Below, piece after piece: positions 1 to 5,545 of a stretch of 5,545 nt of DNA. The position numbers and the translations under genes are program-made. Where the stretch lies: the NCBI GenBank assembly GCA_012797825.1, contig JAAZOI010000134.1, positions 1 to 5,545 of the forward strand, written 5' to 3'. Within the stretch, counting starts at the first letter, position 1. Each line of letters opens with the position of its first letter. The notes beneath the pieces are model-generated. The model saw nothing but the letters and a program-made list of their open reading frames with translations. It was not told the DNA's origin and made no database searches. This stretch comes from Eubacteriaceae bacterium. Its GTDB lineage: Bacteria; Bacillota; Clostridia; Eubacteriales; UBA1433.

Positions 1-1
1 G

Positions 2-1189
2 AAAGCAAAGTATAACAGAGAGAAACCGCATGTAAACATAGGAACAATAGGACACGTAGACCACGGCAAGACAACACTTACGGCAGCAATAACAATGGTG
101 CTTAATAAAAGATACGGCACAGGCTCGTACGTATCATTCGAAAATATAGATAAAGCGCCGGAAGAAAGAGAAAGAGGCATAACAATAGCTACAGCTCACG
201 TAGAATACGAAACACCGAACAGACACTACGCGCATGTAGACTGCCCCGGTCATGCCGACTACGTTAAAAACATGATAACAGGCGCAGCGCAGATGGACGG
301 AGCAATCTTAGTAGTAAGCGCAGCAGACGGCCCGATGCCCCAGACAAGAGAACATATCCTCTTGGCAAGACAGGTTAACGTTCCGTATATCGTAGTATTC
401 TTAAATAAAGAAGATATGGTAGACGACCCCGAACTTATAGAACTTGTTGAAATGGAAGTAAGAGAACTTTTAGACCAGTATGAATTCCCCGGAGACGATA
501 CCCCGATAGTAGTAGGAAGCGCTCTTAAAGCTCTTGACGACCCGATGGGAGAATGGGGAGATAAAATATTAAAACTTATGGAAGCAGTAGATAGCTTTAT
601 ACCTGAACCTGTAAGAGATATAGATAAACCTTTCTTAATGCCGGTAGAAGACGTATTCTCCATAACAGGAAGAGGAACAGTAGCAACAGGCAGAGTAGAA
701 AAAGGCAAAATTAAAACAGGCGAAGAAATAGAAATAGTAGGACTTAAAAAGGAAAGCAGAAAATCAGTAGTAACAGGCGTGGAAATGTTCAAGAAAATCC
801 TTGACGAAGGCAGAGCAGGGGATAACATCGGCGTACTGCTCCGAGGCGTAGACAGAAAAGAAATCGAAAGAGGACAAGTACTTGCAAAACCGGGTTCAAT
901 AAAACCGCATACAAAATTTAAGTCTGAAGTATATATCTTAACAAAAGAAGAAGGCGGAAGACATACACCTTTCTTTAACGGATACAGACCTCAGTTCTAT
1001 TTCAGAACGACAGACGTTACAGGAGTAGTAGAACTTGCAGACGGCGCTGAAATGGTAATGCCGGGAGATAACATCACAATGACAATAGAACTTATAACGC
1101 CGATAGCTCTTGAAAAAGAATTAAGATTTGCTATAAGAGAAGGCGGAAGAACAGTAGGTTCAGGCGTTGTAGCGGAAGTTATAGAATAA
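2..1189 (+). CDS. tuf: Elongation factor Tu (5' end just cut off)
   Basis: This is the GTPase that carries aminoacyl-tRNA to the ribosomal A site in the cytoplasm. The reading frame is open from base 2, and 395 residues are visible before the TAA. Aligned by eye to E. coli EF-Tu, only the Met codon and most of codon 2 are missing, giving about 397 residues, normal for the family. The visible G-domain motifs, numbering the first complete codon as 1, are the P-loop GHVDHGKT (17-24), the switch I segment with ERERGIT just after residue 50, DCPGH (80-84) with the histidine equivalent to E. coli His84, NKED (135-138) and SALK (173-176). Beta-barrel domains 2 and 3 follow, with GRGTVATGR and a C-terminus containing FAIREGGRTVG. 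The ATG at base 95 is internal and is not the start. Ile codon use differs from the neighbouring genes (about 21 ATA, 8 ATC, 1 ATT). The gene ends at its own terminator, so it is the last gene of its unit; fusA upstream would be typical but is not visible. Confidence 0.98.
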   Translation, partial: KAKYNREKPHVNIGTIGHVDHGKTTLTAAITMVLNKRYGTGSYVSFENIDKAPEERERGITIATAHVEYETPNRHYAHVDCPGHADYVKNMITGAAQMDGAILVVSAADGPMPQTREHILLARQVNVPYIVVFLNKEDMVDDPELIELVEMEVRELLDQYEFPGDDTPIVVGSALKALDDPMGEWGDKILKLMEAVDSFIPEPVRDIDKPFLMPVEDVFSITGRGTVATGRVEKGKIKTGEEIEIVGLKKESRKSVVTGVEMFKKILDEGRAGDNIGVLLRGVDRKEIERGQVLAKPGSIKPHTKFKSEVYILTKEEGGRHTPFFNGYRPQFYFRTTDVTGVVELADGAEMVMPGDNITMTIELITPIALEKELRFAIREGGRTVGSGVVAEVIE

Positions 1190-1201
1190 CAGATAATATA
1201 T

Positions 1202-1227
1202 AAAAAGGCGATGTAATCGCCTTTTTT
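1202..1227 (+). terminator. Rho-independent terminator of tuf
   Basis: A perfect six-pair stem GGCGAT (1207-1212) / ATCGCC (1216-1221) has a three-base GTA loop. A run of A precedes it and six T follow (1222-1227). The A and T runs can extend the stem. It begins 13 bases after the tuf stop codon and separates tuf from the tRNA unit. Confidence 0.92.
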
Positions 1228-1301
1228 GTTTACTTTGATTCTTCAATTATAGTTTCATTAAAAAATCTGTTATAATAATTTACTGAATTATATAGTTTAA
1301 T

Positions 1302-1330
1302 TTGTAAAATGTTATAAAATAGTGTATTAT
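1302..1330 (+). promoter_or_regulatory. Probable sigma-70/SigA-type promoter for tRNA-Val
   Basis: A -35-like TTGTAA (1302-1307) and a -10-like TATTAT (1325-1330) are separated by exactly 17 bp, in AT-rich DNA between the tuf terminator and the tRNA. Transcription would start near 1337, leaving a short leader of about 16 bases before the tRNA 5' end. Each hexamer departs from consensus (TTGACA, TATAAT). A perfect TATAAT at 1341-1346 is an alternative -10 but has no convincing -35. Another TATAAT lies at 1271-1276, also without a good partner. In DNA this AT-rich such matches can arise by chance. The call rests on spacing and location. Confidence 0.55.
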
Positions 1331-1352
1331 ATTTAGGCTGTATAATAAAAGT

Positions 1353-1428
1353 GACTCTGTAGCTCAGCTGGGAGAGCGCTACCCTGACACGGTAGAGGTC
1401 ATCGGTTCGAGACCGGTCAGAGTCACCA
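1353..1428 (+). tRNA. tRNA-Val (anticodon GAC)
   Basis: A complete 76-base cloverleaf. The acceptor stem GACTCTG (1353-1359) pairs fully with CAGAGTC (1418-1424), followed by discriminator A (1425) and encoded CCA (1426-1428). The D arm is GCTC/GAGC (1362-1365, 1374-1377). The anticodon stem is CTACC/GGTAG, with loop CTGACAC and anticodon GAC at 1386-1388, reading valine codons GUC and GUU. The variable loop is AGGTC (1396-1400). The T arm is ATCGG/CCGGT with loop TTCGAGA and one T-G wobble. A35, C36 and A73 agree with known valine identity elements. The GTG just upstream could be misread as extending the acceptor stem, but a stem starting at 1351 would leave no proper A-CCA end. Confidence 0.97.
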
Positions 1429-1469
1429 AAATGTTTAATAATACGGCTGTTTATATCGAGGGATAAAAT

Positions 1470-2912
1470 ATGAAAAACAGGAAGCTTCATCTTGCAACCG
1501 ACTATTACCAGATGAGCATGTCAAATGTTTATATATGTGAAAATATGCAAAACAGCGAGGCAGTTTTTGACGTGTTTATAAGGAAAAATCCGTTTAACGG
1601 CGGTTATACGGTATTTGCAGGACTTGAGCAAGTTATTGATTATCTTTTAAATATACATTTTAAAGAAGAAGATATTTTAATGCTTAAGAAAAATCATCCT
1701 GAAATTAGCGATAAATATCTTAATTATCTAAGAAATTTTAAATTTACAGGAAGCCTGAGCTCAGTTGAAGAGGGCTGTATTGTATTTCCTCAGGAACCTT
1801 TGCTTAGAATAACCGCTCCTCTTATAGAAGCGCAATTTATTGAAACAACTATATTAAGTATTATAAATCATCAGACGCTTATTGCTACTAAAGCGTCCAG
1901 GGTAGTGGATGCAGCTGCCGGAGACGGAGTTATGGAGTTCGGACTTAGAAGAGCTCACGGCACGGAAGCCGGCTTGTATGGAGCCAGAGCGACTATTATC
2001 GGCGGATGCATAGGCACAAGTAATGTTGAAGCTGAAAGTTTTTGGGACATACCTGCCAAAGGCACAATGTCGCACAGCTTTGTTATGAGCTTTGATAATG
2101 AACTTGAGGCTTTCAGAACATTTGCAAAATATAATTTAAATAACCTGATTTTGCTTGTAGATACATATGATACTCTAAACAGCGGAGTAGTCAATGCAGT
2201 TAAAGTTTTTCGCGAGCTTAGTGATCAGGGCAAATTGAATAAAGGACACTATGGAATACGCCTTGATTCAGGCGATTTGGCATATTTAAGCAAAGAAGCG
2301 CGTATAATGCTCGACGAAGCAGGCTTTACAGATGCGTCCATAACCGCTTCAAGCGATTTGGATGAGTACTTAATTCAGGATTTAAAATTGCAGGGCGCTA
2401 AAATAAATATGTGGGGAGTGGGCACTAAACTTATTACGGCATATGATAATGCCGCTTTGGGAGGAGTCTACAAACTTGCTCAGATTACAAAAAACGGCGT
2501 AAAAAAAGATACAATAAAAATAAGTGATGCGCCGGAGAAAGTGACAAATCCCGGTAAAAAGAGTATTGTCAGAATATATGATAAAAGTACTAATAAAGCG
2601 CTTGCTGATATAATAATATTAGAAGGTGAAAAAATAGACGAAGCTAAACCGCTTACCATTTTTCATCCCGTTTATACTTGGAAAAAAAGAACGCTCGAAA
2701 ATTTCTATGTGAAGTCTCTTCATAAAGAAATTTTCAAAAACGGCAAATTGACGTATGAAATACCCGATATACTTTCATTAAAGCAAAAACTAAAAGATGA
2801 AAAAGAAACTTTCTGGGCAGCTGTTTTAAGGCTAAAAAATCCATATGAATACCACGTGGATTTATCAGATAAACTATGGAATTTGAAAAAAGAACTGCTT
2901 GACAAGCAGTAA
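1470..2912 (+). CDS. pncB: Nicotinate phosphoribosyltransferase
   Basis: This cytoplasmic enzyme of the Preiss-Handler NAD salvage pathway converts nicotinate and PRPP, with ATP hydrolysis, to nicotinate mononucleotide. The 480-residue length matches the Gram-positive form. The N-terminus has LATDYYQMSM (8-17) and FAGLEQ (49-54). The core contains EFGLRRAHG (156-164), GTSN (182-185) and GTMSHSFVMSF (198-208), where His202 is the likely equivalent of the autophosphorylated catalytic histidine. DTYDT (231-235), RLDSGDL (264-270), WGVGT (315-319) and GGVYKL (331-336) form the phosphoribosyl-binding barrel. The C-terminal extension carries NPYEYHVDLSDKLW, typical of this subfamily. The ATG at 1470 follows GAGG (1458-1461) by 8 bases. 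The gene lies 41 bases after tRNA-Val and 16 bases before ddl, so it probably leads the downstream operon. I see no NAD-responsive operator that I can identify. Family assignment is secure; regulation is unknown. Confidence 0.96.
   Translation: MKNRKLHLATDYYQMSMSNVYICENMQNSEAVFDVFIRKNPFNGGYTVFAGLEQVIDYLLNIHFKEEDILMLKKNHPEISDKYLNYLRNFKFTGSLSSVEEGCIVFPQEPLLRITAPLIEAQFIETTILSIINHQTLIATKASRVVDAAAGDGVMEFGLRRAHGTEAGLYGARATIIGGCIGTSNVEAESFWDIPAKGTMSHSFVMSFDNELEAFRTFAKYNLNNLILLVDTYDTLNSGVVNAVKVFRELSDQGKLNKGHYGIRLDSGDLAYLSKEARIMLDEAGFTDASITASSDLDEYLIQDLKLQGAKINMWGVGTKLITAYDNAALGGVYKLAQITKNGVKKDTIKISDAPEKVTNPGKKSIVRIYDKSTNKALADIIILEGEKIDEAKPLTIFHPVYTWKKRTLENFYVKSLHKEIFKNGKLTYEIPDILSLKQKLKDEKETFWAAVLRLKNPYEYHVDLSDKLWNLKKELLDKQ
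2894..2910 (+). repeat. Perfect palindrome on the pncB stop codon
   Basis: The eight-base arms ACTGCTTG (2894-2901) and CAAGCAGT (2903-2910) flank a single A. In RNA this would fold as a six-pair stem with a five-base loop. The downstream arm runs into the first base of the pncB TAA and ends two bases before the ddl ribosome binding site (AAGGTGAGG, 2913-2921). No T run follows on the + strand, so it is not a terminator for this transcript. It may simply be a coding coincidence, or it may affect pncB-ddl translation or mRNA processing. Confidence 0.6.
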
Positions 2913-2928
2913 AAGGTGAGGAATTAAA

Positions 2929-3993
2929 ATGAAAAAAACTATAGTTGGCGTCCTGTTCGGAGGCAAAAGCGGCGAGCATGAAGTTTCTCTTGTAAGCGCA
3001 TTTAATGTAATGAATGCCATAAATAAGGATAAATATGAAATTATTAAAATAGGAATAACAAAAAAAGGCCAATGGCTTATATATAACGGACAAAGCGAAA
3101 ATATAAAAAACAATACTTGGCAGAAAGATACAAGCAATGTTATTGATGATAAATCGTATATAAATGAAACGCTCGACGCTGTTGATATATTTTTCCCGGT
3201 CCTGCACGGACCTAACGGTGAAGACGGAACAGTTCAGGGGTATTTTGAAGTATTGCAAAAACCTTATGTAGGCTGCGGAATTATGGCTTCATCTGTAGGA
3301 ATGGATAAAGTGGCGGCTAAAGTTCTTTTTCAAAGCGCAGGAGTGCCCATTGTGCCGTACGAAAATTTTCATTATGAAGAATGGCAAAAAAATAAACAGC
3401 AGATAATGCAAAGACTTGAACAAAACCTTACATATCCTATTTTTATTAAGCCTGTAAATATGGGCTCCAGTGTAGGCATAAGCAAGGCAAAAGACAGGGA
3501 AAGCTTAAGCGCCGCTATTGAAAACGCCTTTAACTATGATGAAAATGTTTTAGCTGAAAAATTTATCAACGCACGTGAAATAGAATGCGCTGTATTGGGA
3601 AATTTTGACGCTAAAGCAAGTACGCCTGGCGAGATTATACCTTCGAGGGAATTTTATGATTATTCGTCAAAATATTTAGACGGAGATGACAGCAGAGTAG
3701 AAATTCCCGCAAACATTACAAAACAGCAGAGCGATATGATAAAATCATACGCGGTAAAAGCTTTCAGGGCAATAAACGGAAGCGGTCTTACAAGAGTAGA
3801 TTTTTTCATAGATAAAGATAGCGAAGATATCTATATAAATGAAGTCAACACCATGCCGGGATTTACATCAATCAGCATGTATCCGAAAATGATAATGCAC
3901 GATGGCATAAGCTACAGCCAACTAATTGAAATATTAATCGAATTGGGGTTTGCAAGATATGAAAAACGCGCAAACAGAAAAACAGAACTCTGA
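2929..3993 (+). CDS. ddl: D-alanine--D-alanine ligase
   Basis: This ATP-grasp enzyme joins two D-alanines to make the dipeptide that MurF adds to the peptidoglycan precursor. The 354 residues match the Gram-positive Ddl length. GGKSGEHEVS (11-20) is the N-terminal substrate loop, with Glu16 matching E. coli DdlB Glu15. HGPNGEDGTVQG (93-104), MDK (125-127) and KPVNMGSSVGISK (174-186) follow, with Ser180 matching Ser150. Glu217 matches Glu187. The omega loop EFYDYSSKY (241-249) keeps Tyr245, Lys248 and Tyr249, equivalent to Tyr212, Lys215 and Tyr216. TRVDFF (288-293) and NEVNTMPGFTS (304-314) complete the Mg-ATP and catalytic site (Arg289, Asp291, Glu305, Asn307). The tyrosine-type omega loop argues for D-Ala-D-Ala rather than a VanA-like D-Ala-D-Lac ligase. 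A strong AAGGTGAGG (2913-2921) lies 7 bases before the ATG. The 3' end overlaps the next gene by 35 bp. Confidence 0.97.
   Translation: MKKTIVGVLFGGKSGEHEVSLVSAFNVMNAINKDKYEIIKIGITKKGQWLIYNGQSENIKNNTWQKDTSNVIDDKSYINETLDAVDIFFPVLHGPNGEDGTVQGYFEVLQKPYVGCGIMASSVGMDKVAAKVLFQSAGVPIVPYENFHYEEWQKNKQQIMQRLEQNLTYPIFIKPVNMGSSVGISKAKDRESLSAAIENAFNYDENVLAEKFINAREIECAVLGNFDAKASTPGEIIPSREFYDYSSKYLDGDDSRVEIPANITKQQSDMIKSYAVKAFRAINGSGLTRVDFFIDKDSEDIYINEVNTMPGFTSISMYPKMIMHDGISYSQLIEILIELGFARYEKRANRKTEL
3941..3948 (+). promoter_or_regulatory. Ribosome binding site deciding the DUF1934 start
   Basis: AATTGGGG lies inside the 3' end of ddl. The G run sits one base before an in-frame TTG (3950) but 10 bases before an in-frame ATG (3959). 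Only the ATG has workable spacing. The site is weaker than the AGGTGAGG and TGAGG sites of ddl and argS, so translation may depend partly on coupling to ddl. Confidence 0.5.
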
Positions 3994-4405
3994 TAAAGTA
4001 TTTATAAGAATAAAAGGTAATATGTCCCAAGGCATTAATGATACGGATGTTATTGAATTCTGCACAGAAGGCATAATGGAAAAAATGGGTGAAAGCATTT
4101 ATCTGACTTATAATGAATCAAAAATATCAGGTCTTGAAGGCACAACCACGACAATAAAGCTGGATAAAGAAACTATGTCGCTTATGAGAATAGGTGATGT
4201 GAATTATACAATGGATTTTGCTAAAGGCTTGAAAAAATATAATAAATACGAAACAAGCTACGGACAACTGAATATGGGCATTGTAACAAATGAATTAAAA
4301 ATTACATATGAAGGCAATAAGCTTAAAGGCATAATAATAGACTATGATTTGGACATAAACGGGTCAAGCATTGGAAATAATATAATTAATATAAATGTAA
4401 ACTAA
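3959..4405 (+). CDS. DUF1934 (YwiB-like) protein of unknown function
   Basis: This small protein of 148 residues probably belongs to the DUF1934 family, a calycin-like beta-barrel represented by B. subtilis YwiB, with no established biochemical role. The evidence is its size, its alternating beta-strand character (VFIRIKG near residue 14, ESIYLTYNES near 45, TTTTIKLD, LKITYEGNKL, ending in a polar strand), and its position immediately before argS, as for ywiB in B. subtilis. It has no signal peptide or membrane segment, so it is likely cytoplasmic. The ATG at 3959 is preferred over the in-frame TTG at 3950 because of ribosome binding site spacing. The first dozen residues are polar and lie in the 35 bp overlap with ddl, so they may be poorly conserved. 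The next in-frame ATG at 4021 would remove the first predicted strand. The gap to argS is 17 bp. The family call was made by eye; a profile search against DUF1934 would settle it. Confidence 0.82.
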   Translation: MKNAQTEKQNSDKVFIRIKGNMSQGINDTDVIEFCTEGIMEKMGESIYLTYNESKISGLEGTTTTIKLDKETMSLMRIGDVNYTMDFAKGLKKYNKYETSYGQLNMGIVTNELKITYEGNKLKGIIIDYDLDINGSSIGNNIININVN

Positions 4406-4422
4406 ATAACCTGAGGAAAAAG

Positions 4423-5545
4423 ATGAGCATTTTAGATAAATCGAGAAATCAGATAGTTACTTTGACAGCAGACGCGGTTGCAAAATTAGGTGTAGAAATT
4501 TCAAATGATGAAATTTGTATTGAAGTACCGAAAGATAAAACTTTCGGTGAATTTTCTGTCAACACAGCTATGAAACTGGCGTCAAAACTTAGAAAAAACC
4601 CTATGCAGATTGCAAAGGATATTGTTGAAAATATAAATATTGACGGCACTTATATAAAAGAGGTTGATATTGCAGGAGCCGGATTTATAAACTTTAAATT
4701 AAATCAGAGTTATTATTGTGATATAGTAAAAGATATATTTACAAAAGGCGGTAATTACGGCAGATGCGATATAGGCAAGGGGAAAACTGTAAATGTTGAA
4801 TTCGTAAGCGCTAATCCCACCGGTCCTGTTCATATAGGCAACGCAAGAGGAGGCGCTGTTGGCGATGTGCTTGCAGAGATTTTATCATGGGCGGGGTATG
4901 AGGTTTCTCGCGAATTTTATGTAAATGACGCGGGAAATCAGGTAGCGAAATTCGGAGCGTCTCTTGAAGCCAGATACCTTGAAATGTTCGGAAAAGAATT
5001 TACGTTCCCCGAAGACGGCTATACCGGAGAATATATAAAAGAAATTGCTTTTAATTATGCTAAAGAAAATAAAAAGAGCCTTATAAATGTGCCGAGTGAA
5101 GAACGAAGAGCGCAGCTTGCACAGTTCGGACTTAAAAGAAATATTGAAGATATGCAGAATGCATTAAATGAATACGGTATAAAATACGATAATTGGTACC
5201 GAGAATCAAGCCTTTATGAAAACAATTTGGTTGAAGATGCGATAGAAAAAATGAAAGCGACCGGATATACTTACGAAAAAGACGATGCTTTATGGTTTGA
5301 AGCAACAAATTTCGGCTGCGAAAAAGACATTGTTCTTATCAGAAACAACAGTCTACCGACTTACATTACCCCCGACATTGCTTACCATATAAATAAATTA
5401 ATTACACGAAAATTCGATATTGCAATAGATGTCTGGGGCGCTGATCACCACGGTTATGTGCCCAGAATTAAAAGCGCAATGGAGGCGCTTGGAATTGATC
5501 CAAGCAGATTAAATATCATTCTTATGCAGTTCGTGCGCCTTATTA
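4423..5545 (+). CDS. argS: Arginyl-tRNA synthetase (3' end cut off)
   Basis: This class I aminoacyl-tRNA synthetase charges tRNA-Arg with arginine using ATP, in the cytoplasm. From the ATG at 4423 the frame stays open to the window end, giving 374 residues of an expected 560 or so. The Arg-RS-specific N-terminal domain occupies roughly residues 1-90. The Rossmann fold opens with SANPTGPVHIGNARGG (129-144), where HIGN (137-140) stands for the class I HIGH signature; HIGN/HMGN is, to my knowledge, common in clostridial ArgS. FYVNDAGNQ (165-173), the arginine-pocket segment TYITPDIAYH (313-322) and WGADHHGYV (338-346) are all present. The KMSK-like loop and the anticodon-binding domain lie beyond the window. 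A TGAGG site (4412-4416) precedes the ATG by 6 bases. The gene is 17 bp after the DUF1934 stop with no terminator or T-box between, so it is probably translated from the pncB-ddl transcript. Confidence 0.97.
   Translation, partial: MSILDKSRNQIVTLTADAVAKLGVEISNDEICIEVPKDKTFGEFSVNTAMKLASKLRKNPMQIAKDIVENINIDGTYIKEVDIAGAGFINFKLNQSYYCDIVKDIFTKGGNYGRCDIGKGKTVNVEFVSANPTGPVHIGNARGGAVGDVLAEILSWAGYEVSREFYVNDAGNQVAKFGASLEARYLEMFGKEFTFPEDGYTGEYIKEIAFNYAKENKKSLINVPSEERRAQLAQFGLKRNIEDMQNALNEYGIKYDNWYRESSLYENNLVEDAIEKMKATGYTYEKDDALWFEATNFGCEKDIVLIRNNSLPTYITPDIAYHINKLITRKFDIAIDVWGADHHGYVPRIKSAMEALGIDPSRLNIILMQFVRLI

Noticed and set aside
259..828. Minus-strand 189-codon open frame
   Set aside because: It lies wholly inside tuf. 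The Ser/Thr/Ile-rich protein is the complement of tuf codons and shows no family motif.
1190..1352. Small unannotated gene or ncRNA in the tuf-tRNA gap
   Set aside because: Beyond the terminator and promoter-like elements the 163 bases are AT-rich, with no open frame preceded by a ribosome binding site and no stable extended structure that I can see.
1230..1490. Minus-strand 86-codon open frame between tuf and pncB
   Set aside because: Its central peptide (SRTDDLYRVRVALSQLSYR) is the antisense translation of the tRNA-Val gene, a well-known source of false hypothetical proteins. The rest is AT-rich promoter and terminator DNA.
1854..2194. Two short minus-strand frames within pncB
   Set aside because: They are antisense shadows of the conserved pncB core, overlap each other and show no recognisable protein motif.
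2881..2910. Possible minus-strand terminator (the palindrome at 2894-2910 followed on that strand by TCTTTTTT)
   Set aside because: It looks like a terminator only when read in reverse, and no minus-strand gene exists for it to end. The A run is explained by Lys codons at the pncB C-terminus.
2734..3258. Minus-strand 174-codon frame with hydrophobic stretches resembling membrane segments
   Set aside because: It spans the end of pncB and the start of ddl on the opposite strand. The hydrophobic Phe/Ile runs come from the complement of AAA/AAT-rich coding sequence.
4406..4422. T-box or other leader control element for argS
   Set aside because: The gap before argS is only 17 bases, taken up by the ribosome binding site. 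No room exists for a T-box, and none is visible upstream of pncB either.
4449..4649. Minus-strand 66-codon frame
   Set aside because: It is antisense to the N-terminal domain of argS, which is intact and clearly coding.

Overview
The window is ordinary housekeeping DNA from an AT-rich, low-GC Gram-positive bacterium. A Clostridia-like Firmicute is the most likely source. The support for this is the AGA/ATA-rich codon use, strong AGGTGAGG/TGAGG-type ribosome binding sites, and a DUF1934 (YwiB-type) gene directly before argS, the order I recall from Bacillus subtilis (ywiB-argS). The placement is inference; I could not run a phylogeny. Every gene I can support lies on the + strand.

Layout. (1) Bases 1-1189 hold nearly all of tuf (elongation factor Tu); only the first five or so bases are cut off by the window edge. 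It is closed by a compact Rho-independent terminator at 1202-1227. (2) Bases 1228-1352 are AT-rich non-coding DNA with a good sigma-70-type promoter (TTGTAA, 17 bp, TATTAT). (3) A complete tRNA-Val with anticodon GAC and an encoded CCA end lies at 1353-1428. (4) From 1470 to the window end runs a tight co-directional cluster: pncB (nicotinate phosphoribosyltransferase), ddl (D-alanine--D-alanine ligase), a DUF1934 gene and argS (arginyl-tRNA synthetase, cut at its 3' end). The junctions are +16 bp, a 35 bp overlap and +17 bp, so the four genes probably share one transcript. No terminator is visible between the tRNA and pncB, so the tRNA may sit in the 5' leader of that transcript.

The genes do not form one pathway. 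They serve translation (tuf, tRNA-Val, argS), NAD salvage (pncB) and peptidoglycan precursor synthesis (ddl), and the DUF1934 protein has no assigned biochemical role. I found no mobile element, CRISPR array, toxin-antitoxin pair, riboswitch or T-box, and no sign of an undescribed system. The items most worth a second look are the tRNA-led operon arrangement, the Ile codon choice in tuf, the uncharacterised DUF1934 gene overlapping ddl, and a palindrome sitting on the pncB stop codon.
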